In this document: piece by piece, positions 19,854 to 27,845 of the stretch
Position numbering within the stretch: the first letter of the stretch is position 1
Layout: each line of letters opens with the position of its first letter
DNA from: Saprospiraceae bacterium
Lineage (GTDB): Bacteria; Bacteroidota; Bacteroidia; Chitinophagales; Saprospiraceae
Assembly (NCBI GenBank): GCA_016787525.1
Contig: JAEUUP010000081.1
Span: forward strand, 1-44,405
DNA: 44,405 nt
Direction: 5' to 3'
Notes under the pieces: model-generated
Seen by the model: only the letters and a program-made list of their open reading frames with translations
Database searches by the model: none
Told to the model about the DNA's origin: nothing
Made by a program: the position numbers and the translations under genes

Positions 19854-21725
19854 ATGAAAAAAATATTGTTTATTTCTTGCTTCATCTTTTTGTTAGCACA
19901 CTTAGTTGCTCAAACTGGTATCGAAAACGATTCTGCCTTCATCAGAAATAACTATATCAAAAAGGAAACCTACATTACCATGCGCGATGGTATTCGTCTA
20001 TTCACCACCATCTATTCGCCCAAAGACCAATCGAAAAAATACCCGATTTTGATGAAGCGTACGCCCTATACGGTTGCACCTTACGGCGCAACGGAGTTTA
20101 TAACCCGTTTTCAAAATATGACTCTGGCGCGACAAGGGAATATCTTTGTCTTTCAAGACGTGCGTGGACGTTGGATGTCCGAAGGTGAGTTTGTGGACAT
20201 TCGCCCTGTTGTTGCCAATCGCAAAAGCAATAAGGATGTTGATGAAAGCACCGACACTTACGATACGGTGGATTGGTTGGTCAAAAACGTTGAAAACAAC
20301 AACGGACGTGTCGGTGTCTACGGCATCTCGTACCCAGGCTTCTATGCCACCAATGCCCTCGTCGAGGCACACCCCTCAGTAAAAGCGGTTTCGCCACAAG
20401 CCCCTGTGACAGATTGGTTCATTGGCGACGATTTCCACCACGGCGGCACGTTTATGCTCATGGATGGTTTTTCATTCTATCGCAATTTTGGTCGCCCGCA
20501 TCCCAAACCAGTGCTACCCAAAGATTTTGAAGAACGCCCTCTCTCCTACCCCGACAATTATAATTTTTATCTCAAAATGGGCGCATTGCCCAACTTTACC
20601 AAAAAGTACATGGGCGATACCATCAAGTTTTGGACTGACTTGATGAGCCATCCCAACTACGATGCGTTTTGGAAAGCCCGCAATATTCGACCTCATTTGA
20701 AAAATACCAAACCTGCTGTTCTGACTGTCGGTGGCTTATTCGATGCTGAAGATTGTTATGGTGCATGGCGCACTTACGAAGCTTTGGAAAAACAAAACAC
20801 CCCCTCAGTATCCAATCGTATTGTCATGGGGCCTTGGTTTCATGGCGCATGGGGCGGACGCTCAGAAGGCGCATTTTTAGGAAATGTCCAATTTGGTTCA
20901 AAAACATCTGACTACTACCAAACAAAAATTGAAGCCCCGTTTTTCAATTTCTACCTCAAAGATGAGGGACAACTGGATTTGCCAGAAGCCACTATTTTTG
21001 AAACTGGCTCTAATAAATGGACAAATTATACCCACTGGCCGCCGACCAATACCAAGACACGCAATATATATATGCAGCCCAACGGCAAATTGAATTTTAG
21101 CACCCCCTCAGTACCCACTGGCTCGACGAGTTGGATTTCTGACCCCAGCAAGCCTGTGCCGTACACCGAAGACGTGCATGAAGACCGCACGCGCGAATAC
21201 ATGACGGACGACCAACGTTTTGCCGCTCGTCGCCCCGATGTTTTGGTATTTGAAACCGATGTTTTACAAGAAGATTTGACAGTAACGGGGCCGATTGATG
21301 CTACTTTGTTTTTCTCTACAACTGGTACAGATGCCGATTTGGTTGTCAAAGTGATTGATGTCTTTCCAGACGATGCGCCTCAATGGGAAGGGTCGAAAGT
21401 GCCGCAAGGCGGTTATCAAATGCTCGTCAGAGGCGAAATACTGAGGGGTCGTTTTCGCAACAGTTGGGAAAAGCCAGAGCCATTTACGCCCAGTTTGGTT
21501 ACAAAAGTACCTGTGCAATTGCCCGATATTGCCCACACATTCAAGAAAGGGCATCGTCTGATGGTGCAGATTCAATCGTCGTGGTTTCCGATTGCCGACC
21601 GCAATCCTCAGAAGTTTGTGAATATTTATCAAGCAAAAGACAGTGATTTTCAGAAAGCAACACACCGCATTTTTCACAATGCAAAAAATGCCTCGCATTT
21701 GACTATTCGTGTTTTGGATAAATAA
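19854..21725 (+). CDS. Secreted CocE/NonD-type S15 hydrolase (X-Pro dipeptidyl peptidase / alpha-amino acid ester hydrolase family)
   Basis: 623 aa with a signal peptide (MKKILFISCFIFLLAHLVAQ). The alpha/beta-hydrolase core follows: ITMRDGIRLFTTIYSP at about residue 41, nucleophile elbow GVYGISYPG with Ser159, acid in GGLFDAEDC, and His in MGPWFHGAWGG. The C-terminal half is the jelly-roll (X-Pro dipeptidyl peptidase C-terminal) domain, ending in LMVQIQSSWFPIADRNPQKF, typical of glutaryl-7-ACA acylase/CocE enzymes. The length matches the family. It probably hydrolyses peptide or amino-acid ester substrates outside the inner membrane; the exact substrate is not predictable. The gene holds four exact CCCCTCAGTA words (20372, 20801, 21104, 21439), the densest cluster in the window: three read as PSV and one as LRG. 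Confidence 0.88.
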   Translation: MKKILFISCFIFLLAHLVAQTGIENDSAFIRNNYIKKETYITMRDGIRLFTTIYSPKDQSKKYPILMKRTPYTVAPYGATEFITRFQNMTLARQGNIFVFQDVRGRWMSEGEFVDIRPVVANRKSNKDVDESTDTYDTVDWLVKNVENNNGRVGVYGISYPGFYATNALVEAHPSVKAVSPQAPVTDWFIGDDFHHGGTFMLMDGFSFYRNFGRPHPKPVLPKDFEERPLSYPDNYNFYLKMGALPNFTKKYMGDTIKFWTDLMSHPNYDAFWKARNIRPHLKNTKPAVLTVGGLFDAEDCYGAWRTYEALEKQNTPSVSNRIVMGPWFHGAWGGRSEGAFLGNVQFGSKTSDYYQTKIEAPFFNFYLKDEGQLDLPEATIFETGSNKWTNYTHWPPTNTKTRNIYMQPNGKLNFSTPSVPTGSTSWISDPSKPVPYTEDVHEDRTREYMTDDQRFAARRPDVLVFETDVLQEDLTVTGPIDATLFFSTTGTDADLVVKVIDVFPDDAPQWEGSKVPQGGYQMLVRGEILRGRFRNSWEKPEPFTPSLVTKVPVQLPDIAHTFKKGHRLMVQIQSSWFPIADRNPQKFVNIYQAKDSDFQKATHRIFHNAKNASHLTIRVLDK

Positions 21726-21814
21726 GTGGTGTTAAGTGAGCCACGAATTTTGCGAATTAACGGATTACACGAATTAGAGGATGAATCTAATCATTCGTTC
21801 TATTCGTAGTAAAA

Positions 21815-21853
21815 CTGGTAATTACGAAATTTTAAAAATCTCGTAATTACCAG
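21815..21853. repeat. 13-bp inverted repeat (hairpin) between hydrolase and AraC genes
   Basis: CTGGTAATTACGA (21815-21827) pairs perfectly with TCGTAATTACCAG (21841-21853). There is no T tract, so it is not a classic terminator. It shares the 12-mer TTACGAAATTTT with an imperfect hairpin at 25287-25317 (opposite strand), which suggests a small repeat family. Confidence 0.6.
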
Positions 21854-21890
21854 CCAATCAATAAGTTATAGCTATTTTACTGAGGGGTTA

Positions 21891-22721
21891 ATGACAATTT
21901 ATTCATTTTTAAAACCAAATACGAACATGATATTTACCCACTTAGAACGCCCGCCGCACCCAGCTTTGCAACCTTTTGTCAAAGCTTTTTGGTATCTCCG
22001 CATCAAAAGCGACACACCATTGCGTCCTCTCAATTCGACTCCGATTCCTGAACAATGCCTTTATTTTTATCCAAAAGTAAAACCGCAAGCGTACATTTCA
22101 GATACGCAATCTATGACCGCTTCCACAGCTATGATTTTTGGACAAGGCACAATACCCGCCAAATTATTTGTACCTCAAGACTATTTGATGTTTAAAATTA
22201 TCTTTCAAGCCGGTGGTTTTTATCGGCTTTTCAATACACCTCTAACTCTATTTACAGATAAGCCACAAGACAGCGAAGCCGTTTTTGGCAAACCCATGAC
22301 GGACGTACGCGACCAAATCGAACAGACAGAGGATTTTGAAAAAATGATTAAAATTGCTGAAAATTACTTGTTTCAAAAGATAAAACAAATCAAAACGGAT
22401 GCTTTGCCACTTGACTCGGTCATGCAACAATTAAATTGGGAACATCAGAGTTTAGATAAAATGGCTCGCCAAGCTTGTTTGAGTTCAAGACAATTTGAAC
22501 GCAAATTTTTGGAGCGCATCGGTGTGTCACCCAAGTTTTATGGGCGCATTATGCGTTTTAATGCTGCGATGAAAGGCCGGATGCAGCAGCCGAATAAAAG
22601 TTTGATGCACATTGCTTACGATTATGGATACTTTGACCACAATCATTTGTTACGTGATTTCAAACAGTTTACGGGCAGCGTTCCTACTCAATTTGACTTG
22701 GAATCAGCTCTGATTTATTGA
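21891..22721 (+). CDS. AraC family transcriptional regulator
   Basis: 276 aa. The N-terminal sensor half (about residues 15-150) resembles the DUF6597-type ligand-binding region of Bacteroidota AraC proteins (HPALQPFVKAFWYLRI). Residues about 175-270 form the AraC/XylS double helix-turn-helix (LDKMARQACLSSRQFERKFLERIGVSPKFYGRIMRFNAA and IAYDYGYFDHNHLLRDFKQFTGSVPTQF, here split by family position). Two starts are possible: ATG 21891, three bases after TACTGAGGGG whose GAGGGG could act as a ribosome-binding site, or ATG 21927, which begins closer to the conserved domain. The target is unknown; the downstream membrane genes are candidates because they are co-directional with a gap of only about 106 bases. 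A one-mismatch word (TACTGAGGGA) sits 4 bases after its stop. Confidence 0.85.
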   Translation: MTIYSFLKPNTNMIFTHLERPPHPALQPFVKAFWYLRIKSDTPLRPLNSTPIPEQCLYFYPKVKPQAYISDTQSMTASTAMIFGQGTIPAKLFVPQDYLMFKIIFQAGGFYRLFNTPLTLFTDKPQDSEAVFGKPMTDVRDQIEQTEDFEKMIKIAENYLFQKIKQIKTDALPLDSVMQQLNWEHQSLDKMARQACLSSRQFERKFLERIGVSPKFYGRIMRFNAAMKGRMQQPNKSLMHIAYDYGYFDHNHLLRDFKQFTGSVPTQFDLESALIY

Positions 22722-22827
22722 AAATACTGAGGGAGGGGCAGAATGTCGTTTTTTTACTAAGGGCAAGCCTGCACCAATCAATAGCTTTGTGAAGATTTTA
22801 TCATTACTAAAACAAAAAGCTATTGAA

Positions 22828-23424
22828 ATGACAAACGAAATTAAAGCCAAGTATCTGCAAAAAGCGGCGATGGGTTACATAATCGCGGGCTTAGGTTTTC
22901 TGTGTTTTGGCTTTCCTTTTTGGTTCTTAAATGCCGTAGATGAAATTCCCAAGCAACATAATGTGCTGCCTTTTCTTACAATGGTAGATGATCCATTTCC
23001 CATATCATTTAAATTTTGGCTTGTAACGGTCACTTCTATCGGTATGTTTATAGGTGCATATTCACTTTGGAAAGTCGGCGAGCCGACAGGATTGGGTACA
23101 AGACGCAATTTCCTTTTCGTCTTGATGACAAGCGCATTTTTTTATTTTTTATCCACATGGATGCTGATACCGTTTGCACCTTTAGGGGCGTTTCTTCATG
23201 CGGTTGGTATGATACTCGTTGGCATAGCCAGTTTAAAATCACGCATTTGGTCGGATTGGAAACGCTATACACCTTTGATTATAGGATGTTTTCCGTTTGT
23301 TTTTATGTATCCGTTTGTTATTTTAACAGGGGCAAGGCCTCCTGCGATGATTGGAATTTGGGGTTTTCCGTGGCTATTATTGGGTATTGCAAGTTGGTTA
23401 CGAAGCAAAGAAATTATTTCATAA
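22828..23424 (+). CDS. Small integral membrane protein, function unknown
   Basis: About 198 aa from ATG 22828; a GTG at 22789 would add 13 residues. About six hydrophobic segments are visible (for example YIIAGLGFLCFGFPFWFL, FWLVTVTSIGMFIGAYSLW, FLFVLMTSAFFYFLSTWML, AFLHAVGMILVGIASL, LIIGCFPFVFMYPFVILTG, IGIWGFPWLLLGIASWL). There is no catalytic motif. It lies between an AraC regulator and another membrane gene in the same direction, so all three may be co-transcribed and the regulator may control this pair. I do not recognise a family. Confidence 0.65.
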   Translation: MTNEIKAKYLQKAAMGYIIAGLGFLCFGFPFWFLNAVDEIPKQHNVLPFLTMVDDPFPISFKFWLVTVTSIGMFIGAYSLWKVGEPTGLGTRRNFLFVLMTSAFFYFLSTWMLIPFAPLGAFLHAVGMILVGIASLKSRIWSDWKRYTPLIIGCFPFVFMYPFVILTGARPPAMIGIWGFPWLLLGIASWLRSKEIIS

Positions 23425-23444
23425 AATCAAACTAATGAATCAAA

Positions 23445-23978
23445 ATGAACAAAAATTTCCTATCAAAAGGGCGTTTTGCGCTTCTTTATGCACTTAATTT
23501 GATGTGCTTTACATATGCGGGTTTAGCCATATTTTTCATCTTTTGCCCTTTTGAAGCCCATTTTAGCACAATAGATTTCTTGAAATATTGGCAAGTTGTG
23601 GATGGTTACATGGGTAAGCGAATGCCTATTTTTGGCAATATATGGCTCGTCCTTTTTGTCTTGAATTTGATTTTCTTTTTTAAAACACGCAAGATAAGCC
23701 CTATTTTTTGGCTCATTGTAGGGGCTTTTGTGCTGGTTGTGGCAGATATCATTTTTACTGTTCAATCGCAAATTCCCATCAATCAATACATTCAAAGTTT
23801 AGATTTAAACCATCTAACAACTGAGCAATCCAATCAATTGCAAAACCTACGTGAACAGAGTAATAAAAACTTTGGCTTTCGCCATATTCTTCAATGGGGA
23901 CAATTTGTTTTGATGAGCTTTACACCTTATTTATTGCCAAAATTAGAGGAACGTCTTGTCAGACATACCCCTCAGTAA
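23445..23978 (+). CDS. Small integral membrane protein (DUF1772-like shape)
   Basis: 177 aa with four hydrophobic segments (near residues 12-33, 62-80, 85-105 and 148-165) and a soluble loop with INQYIQSLDLNHLT. This layout recalls DUF1772/anthrone-oxygenase-like proteins, but I would not assign a function. It begins 20 bases after the previous membrane gene, so they are probably an operon. The C-terminus is formed by the repeated word: ACC CCT CAG TAA gives TPQ-stop, so the stop codon is built from the last bases of CCCCTCAGTA plus one A. Confidence 0.65.
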   Translation: MNKNFLSKGRFALLYALNLMCFTYAGLAIFFIFCPFEAHFSTIDFLKYWQVVDGYMGKRMPIFGNIWLVLFVLNLIFFFKTRKISPIFWLIVGAFVLVVADIIFTVQSQIPINQYIQSLDLNHLTTEQSNQLQNLREQSNKNFGFRHILQWGQFVLMSFTPYLLPKLEERLVRHTPQ

Positions 23979-24033
23979 TCCGTGCTATATTTGTTTTTCA
24001 ATTGTAAAATTCTGCAACTTATTGATTTACAAT

Positions 24034-24070
24034 GAGGTTGTTTTAAAAAACTTATTTTTAAAACAACCTC
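24034..24070. terminator. Bidirectional terminator between convergent genes
   Basis: A perfect 16-bp stem: GAGGTTGTTTTAAAAA (24034-24049) with TTTTTAAAACAACCTC (24055-24070) and a 5-base loop. It lies between the membrane gene on the plus strand and the VOC gene on the minus strand. Confidence 0.8.
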
Positions 24071-24088
24071 GTTCCCTAAAATTAAAAA

Positions 24089-25180
24089 TCAATCCCGCAC
24101 CCGATTCAGTCCCAAAGCTCGCAACATCCAACGGGGCAGTGATTTTTCGGGGCGACGTTTTCGCAAATCCAAATACCAGCCGATGGATTTCAATATCGGA
24201 ATTTTATGCGTTTCGACAAACTCAATCAATGTACCATCCACGGTTTCGATATAGGCAAAACGCCCAGCAGCACCTTCCATTTGGAACGATTCGGCAGAGT
24301 CAACCGTGAATTTATACCCCTCTCCGTCAGGAGTCCTTTGGACAGTAGCTAATCGTTCTTTGAGTCCGTCCATGCCATTGACATCAAAACAAAGTTGAAT
24401 AAAACCACATTCACCCCAAAAACGGTTTTCAAAAATCTTATTTGGCACACGGTCAAAAACCTGTACCAATTCGATTTCTGAAGGTCCCAAAAGCGGTGCA
24501 AAACCACCCACACGCCGTTGCGAATGACGCAACAAAATGCGCGAACAAGGATAGTGTCCACCCGTCAATGGTTTGAAATCAACGAAAGAGTCCACTTTTA
24601 TGTCGTAAACAACTTGGTCATAGCCCAAAACATCGCGAAACAAAGCTGCTGTGCGCACCAAGTCGGTTGTGCCGATTACAACACCATAGACACCTCCTGT
24701 CAAATTATTATTTTTTTGAAACCAACCGTCTCTTACCTCCACAATTTGGTAGAGATTGTCATATGGATCTTTGACCCAAAAATGCTTTTCTGTGCCATTC
24801 GGCGACATTTCGACCTCAGCAGAAAGTACATTTGCCCCCCGTCTTTTGAACGATGCAAATGTCTTCTCAGCATTGTGGCATTTAATTTTTGTTGCAAACA
24901 CACCTGTATCGCCCAAAGTGATTGGAAAGGGTGGATACTGAGGGGTGTGCTGCGTGTGTTGCCAAATCTCAAAACCGCCACCACCTTGCATATTCAAAGC
25001 TAAAACAGCGTGGCGTTCGCGCGGTTGTCCGCCTGTGTAAGGCAGCATCAAACCAGCCGTTGCTTTTTCATCAAAAACAGGCGTATCCGCACCCAAAAAA
25101 TGGCGATACCAAGCCCATGTTTCATAAATATCTTTGCAGCCGACACCGACTTGCTGAATCCCACTAATTATATAACTCAT
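24089..25180 (-). CDS. Two-domain VOC (glyoxalase/dioxygenase) superfamily protein
   Basis: 363 aa. Two vicinal-oxygen-chelate modules are visible: one from about residue 5 (IQQVGVGCKDIYETWAWYRHFLG) to about 150 (FWVKDPYDNLYQIVE) and a second from about 163 (GGVYGVVIGTTDLVRTAALFRDVLG) to about 320 (GRFAYIETVDGTLIEFVETH). Candidate metal ligands are the E/H residues at the ends of these modules. The overall plan is like 4-hydroxyphenylpyruvate dioxygenase, but the sequence is not HPD itself. It lies downstream of the capnine-like genes on the same strand, separated by 226 bases and a terminator, so co-transcription is uncertain. The CCCCTCAGTA word at 24936 encodes TPQY within HTQHTPQYPPF. Confidence 0.75.
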   Translation of the reverse strand: MSYIISGIQQVGVGCKDIYETWAWYRHFLGADTPVFDEKATAGLMLPYTGGQPRERHAVLALNMQGGGGFEIWQHTQHTPQYPPFPITLGDTGVFATKIKCHNAEKTFASFKRRGANVLSAEVEMSPNGTEKHFWVKDPYDNLYQIVEVRDGWFQKNNNLTGGVYGVVIGTTDLVRTAALFRDVLGYDQVVYDIKVDSFVDFKPLTGGHYPCSRILLRHSQRRVGGFAPLLGPSEIELVQVFDRVPNKIFENRFWGECGFIQLCFDVNGMDGLKERLATVQRTPDGEGYKFTVDSAESFQMEGAAGRFAYIETVDGTLIEFVETHKIPILKSIGWYLDLRKRRPEKSLPRWMLRALGLNRVRD

Positions 25181-25286
25181 TTCTATTTATTATTAATGAT
25201 TGCTTACCAATTATTCAGTTTTTTGTTTCTAATAAAAATAAAACTTTTGTTTTTAAAGCAATTTTATTATCAATAAAAAATTTCGA

Positions 25287-25317
25287 GAATTAAGAAAATT
25301 TGAAAATTTCGTAATTC
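25287..25317. repeat. Imperfect hairpin related to the one at 21815
   Basis: GAATTA (25287-25292) pairs with TAATTC (25312-25317) around AT-rich inner arms. On the minus strand it carries TTACGAAATTTT (25314-25303), identical to 21822-21833. It is in the 5' region of the VOC gene. Confidence 0.45.
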
Positions 25318-25349
25318 TGTGTCTAATTTTTATTTTTATTAAAAATAAA

Positions 25350-25385
25350 ACCCATAAGGAATTTCACGCCTTATGGGTCTTTTTA
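25350..25385. terminator. Rho-independent terminator after the oxoamine synthase gene
   Basis: ACCCATAAGG (25350-25359) pairs with CCTTATGGGT (25369-25378), with T-rich DNA on both strands beyond the stem. It lies 22 bases past the stop of the minus-strand synthase gene. Confidence 0.8.
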
Positions 25386-25406
25386 TGCCAAGATAACCCC
25401 TCAGTA

Positions 25407-26642
25407 TTAGGCTGTCACAGCAGGTGCGTAAACCCCTGCTTTGAGTTTTTTAGCCACATCTGCAAAGGCATTCAATGTCAATTCTATATCTTCTTTTGTG
25501 TGTGCGGCAGTAGGAATCAAACGCAACAAAATCATACCTTTCGGGATGACTGGATAAACAACAATCGAGCAGAAAATATCATAATTTTCGCGCAAATCTA
25601 CGATAAGATTTAAGGCTTCTTCGACTTCTCCTTTCATGAAAACAGGCGTGACACAAGTATTGGTATCGCCAATGTCAAAGCCACGTTCTTTCAAACCGTC
25701 TTGCAACATTTTGACGTTTTCCCACAGTTTTGAACGCAATTCAGGTTGTGTTTTCAACAATTCCAAACGTTTCAAAGCACCGATTACGAAAGGCATAGGC
25801 AGTGATTTGGCAAAAATCTGAGAACGTAAATTGTAGCGCAAATAGTTGATAATCGCCTTATCACCTGCGATAAATGCACCAATGCTCGCCATTGACTTGG
25901 CAAAAGTTGAGAAATAGATGTCAATTTGATCTTGAACACCTTGCTCTTCGCCTGCACCGCCGCCCGTTGCGCCCAAAGTACCGAAGCCGTGTGCATCATC
26001 GAGTAAAATACGGAACGGATATTTTTCTTTCAAAGCCACCAACTCGCGCAAGCAACCTTGCTCACCACGCATCCCGAACACCCCCTCAGTAATGAGCAGG
26101 ATACCACCACCCGATTTTTCAGCCGCCACAACAGCTTTGCGGAGTTGTTTCTCTGCGCTTTCAGCATCGTTGTGTTCAAATGCAAAACGGTCGCCCAAGT
26201 GCATCCGAATGCCATCCATGATGCAGGCATGACAATCTTTGTCGTAAACAATAACATCGCGGCGGTCAACCAAAGCATCAATGACCGACAAAATGCCTTG
26301 ATAGCCGTAGTTGAGCAAGAGACCTGTTTCTTTTTGAACATGTTCAGCCAATTGACTTTCGAGCTGTTCGTGATAGACAGACTCCCCTGACATCATACGC
26401 GCCCCCATTGGATAAGCCAAACCCCAGTCTGCGGCTGCTTGTGCATCAGCTTTGCGTACTTCGGGGTGGTTGCCTAAGCCTAAATAATTATTGAGAGACC
26501 AAACAATTTTTTCTTTCCCTTTGAAAATCATACGATTACCTAATTCCCCTTCCAATTTTGGGAACATAAAATAACCATGTGCCATGTCGGCATATTTGCC
26601 CAGTGGGCTAACCTTACTCGTTACTTTTTCAAATAAATCCAT
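25407..26642 (-). CDS. PLP-dependent alpha-oxoamine synthase; candidate cysteate acyl-CoA transferase (or serine palmitoyltransferase)
   Basis: 411 aa, fold type I PLP enzyme of the KBL/BioF/SPT family, which condenses an acyl-CoA with an amino acid and releases CO2. Seen in the sequence: substrate-side NNYLGLGNHPEV (51-62), GARMMSG (80-86), LLDDAHGFGTLG with Asp216 and His218, and the Schiff-base lysine in FSTFAKSMASIGAF (Lys249). The length fits. In Bacteroidota this subfamily includes serine palmitoyltransferase and the cysteate fatty-acyl transferase needed for capnine (a sulfonolipid) in Flavobacterium johnsoniae. The gene directly upstream is a cysteine-synthase-like enzyme, which makes the cysteate version attractive; that is inference from context. 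The repeated word at 26082 encodes TEG in LLITEGVFGMRG, next to the usual TDGVFSMDG position. Confidence 0.8.
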   Translation of the reverse strand: MDLFEKVTSKVSPLGKYADMAHGYFMFPKLEGELGNRMIFKGKEKIVWSLNNYLGLGNHPEVRKADAQAAADWGLAYPMGARMMSGESVYHEQLESQLAEHVQKETGLLLNYGYQGILSVIDALVDRRDVIVYDKDCHACIMDGIRMHLGDRFAFEHNDAESAEKQLRKAVVAAEKSGGGILLITEGVFGMRGEQGCLRELVALKEKYPFRILLDDAHGFGTLGATGGGAGEEQGVQDQIDIYFSTFAKSMASIGAFIAGDKAIINYLRYNLRSQIFAKSLPMPFVIGALKRLELLKTQPELRSKLWENVKMLQDGLKERGFDIGDTNTCVTPVFMKGEVEEALNLIVDLRENYDIFCSIVVYPVIPKGMILLRLIPTAAHTKEDIELTLNAFADVAKKLKAGVYAPAVTA

Positions 26643-26678
26643 ATTTTATCAATTATTAAATGTTCGATAATGTTCAAT

Positions 26679-26713
26679 AAAGGTCGGCGAGGTTTATATC
26701 CTCGCCGACCTTT
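26679..26713. terminator. 14-bp hairpin upstream of the oxoamine synthase gene
   Basis: AAAGGTCGGCGAGG (26679-26692) pairs perfectly with CCTCGCCGACCTTT (26700-26713). Together with the hairpin at 26776 it fills the 174-base gap between the two capnine-like genes. Its tails are only moderately T-rich, so it may be an attenuating or processing element rather than a full stop. Confidence 0.65.
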
Positions 26714-26775
26714 ATTTGAATTCAAGGCAAATATCTGAATTTTTGATGAAAAATTACCACCCCTCAGTATTTTTA

Positions 26776-26808
26776 AAGGTCGTTGAAGTTTTAAACTTCA
26801 ACGACCTT
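26776..26808. terminator. 15-bp hairpin after the cysteine-synthase-like gene
   Basis: AAGGTCGTTGAAGTT (26776-26790) pairs perfectly with AACTTCAACGACCTT (26794-26808), with a 3-base loop, 8 bases after the stop of the minus-strand gene. The outer arm AAGGTCG is shared with the hairpin at 26679, and a CCCCTCAGTA copy (26760-26769) lies between the two. Confidence 0.7.
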
Positions 26809-26816
26809 ATACTTTA

Positions 26817-27845
26817 TCAACTACTCGCTAAAATAGCTTTTTCGATGCGATCTTCATCTGTTTCGTCGTCAATAAAACCTTTCATACGCATCCAATCGTC
26901 GTTATAAATTTTACCAATATAACGGCTACCATGGTCATGAAAAATGACAACCACCACATCCGTTGGCTTCAATCTATTTTTCATTTGCAACAAACCTGCA
27001 ACAGCTGAACCTGACGAATGTCCGACCCATAATCCTTCTTCAAGTACCAAACGACGACCCATGAGAGCAGCATCTTTATCAGTTACTTTCTCAAAATGGT
27101 CAATGAGGCTCATATCCATTGAGTTGGGAATGAATTCACGCCCCACTCCTTCCATCGAATAATCATATATTTCTTTTTCATCGAACTCGCCTGTTTCGTG
27201 ATATTTTTTCAGAACCGAGCCATAAGCGTCAGTACCCCAAACTTGAATTTTTGGATTTTTTTCCTTCAAAAACTTAGCTATTCCACAGAGCGAACCGCCT
27301 GTTCCCGCAGGTGCGATGAGATGAGTAATCTTACCATCGGTGGCTTCCCAAATTTCAGGTCCTGTATTGTCGTAATGCGTCGAAGGGTTCAATGGATTGT
27401 CGTACTGATTGACCCAATAAGCGTTTGGAATCTCTTGCGAAATGCGTTCCGCTACCGAATAATTGGATTGAGGGTCTTCTGGTCGCACTTTTGACGGGCA
27501 AATGATGACTTCTGCACCCCAAGAGCGCAACATTTGTATTTTTTCTTTCGATTGTTTATCGTTGACCGTACAAATGATTTTGTAGCCTTTAACAGCCGCA
27601 GCCATTGCTAAACCAATGCCCGTGTTCCCACTTGTACACTCGACAATCGTACCGCCTTTGCGCAATTTACCAGATTTTTCGGCAGCTTCGACAATATTAG
27701 CCGCAATGCGGTCTTTGATGCTGAGTCCCGGATTGAAGGTTTCAACCTTGGCTAAAACCAGTGCTGGAATACCTGAAGTGACACGATTGAGTCGGATAAG
27801 CGGCGTATTGCCTATGGCTTCGAGAACAGAATTGAGATATTTCAC
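26817..27845 (-). CDS. PLP-dependent cysteine synthase / CBS-core family enzyme; candidate cysteate synthase
   Basis: 342 aa, fold type II PLP enzyme. Seen: IGNTPLIRLN (11-20), PLP lysine in NPGLSIKDRIA (Lys44), the substrate loop TSGNTG (71-76) and phosphate-binding GTGGS in LIAPAGTGGSLCG. The length is close to the catalytic core of cystathionine beta-synthase, longer than CysK, with no Bateman domain. Known members make cysteine, cystathionine or, in capnine-producing Bacteroidota, cysteate from a serine-type donor and sulfite. The gene precedes the oxoamine synthase on the same strand, so a two-step route to capnine is a reasonable inference. Plain cysteine/cystathionine synthesis is the main alternative. 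No repeated word lies inside the gene; one lies 48 bases after it. Confidence 0.82.
   Translation of the reverse strand: MKYLNSVLEAIGNTPLIRLNRVTSGIPALVLAKVETFNPGLSIKDRIAANIVEAAEKSGKLRKGGTIVECTSGNTGIGLAMAAAVKGYKIICTVNDKQSKEKIQMLRSWGAEVIICPSKVRPEDPQSNYSVAERISQEIPNAYWVNQYDNPLNPSTHYDNTGPEIWEATDGKITHLIAPAGTGGSLCGIAKFLKEKNPKIQVWGTDAYGSVLKKYHETGEFDEKEIYDYSMEGVGREFIPNSMDMSLIDHFEKVTDKDAALMGRRLVLEEGLWVGHSSGSAVAGLLQMKNRLKPTDVVVVIFHDHGSRYIGKIYNDDWMRMKGFIDDETDEDRIEKAILASS

Noticed and set aside
26679-26713. The inter-gene hairpin as a riboswitch
   Set aside because: It is a simple perfect stem without a conserved aptamer core that I recognise.
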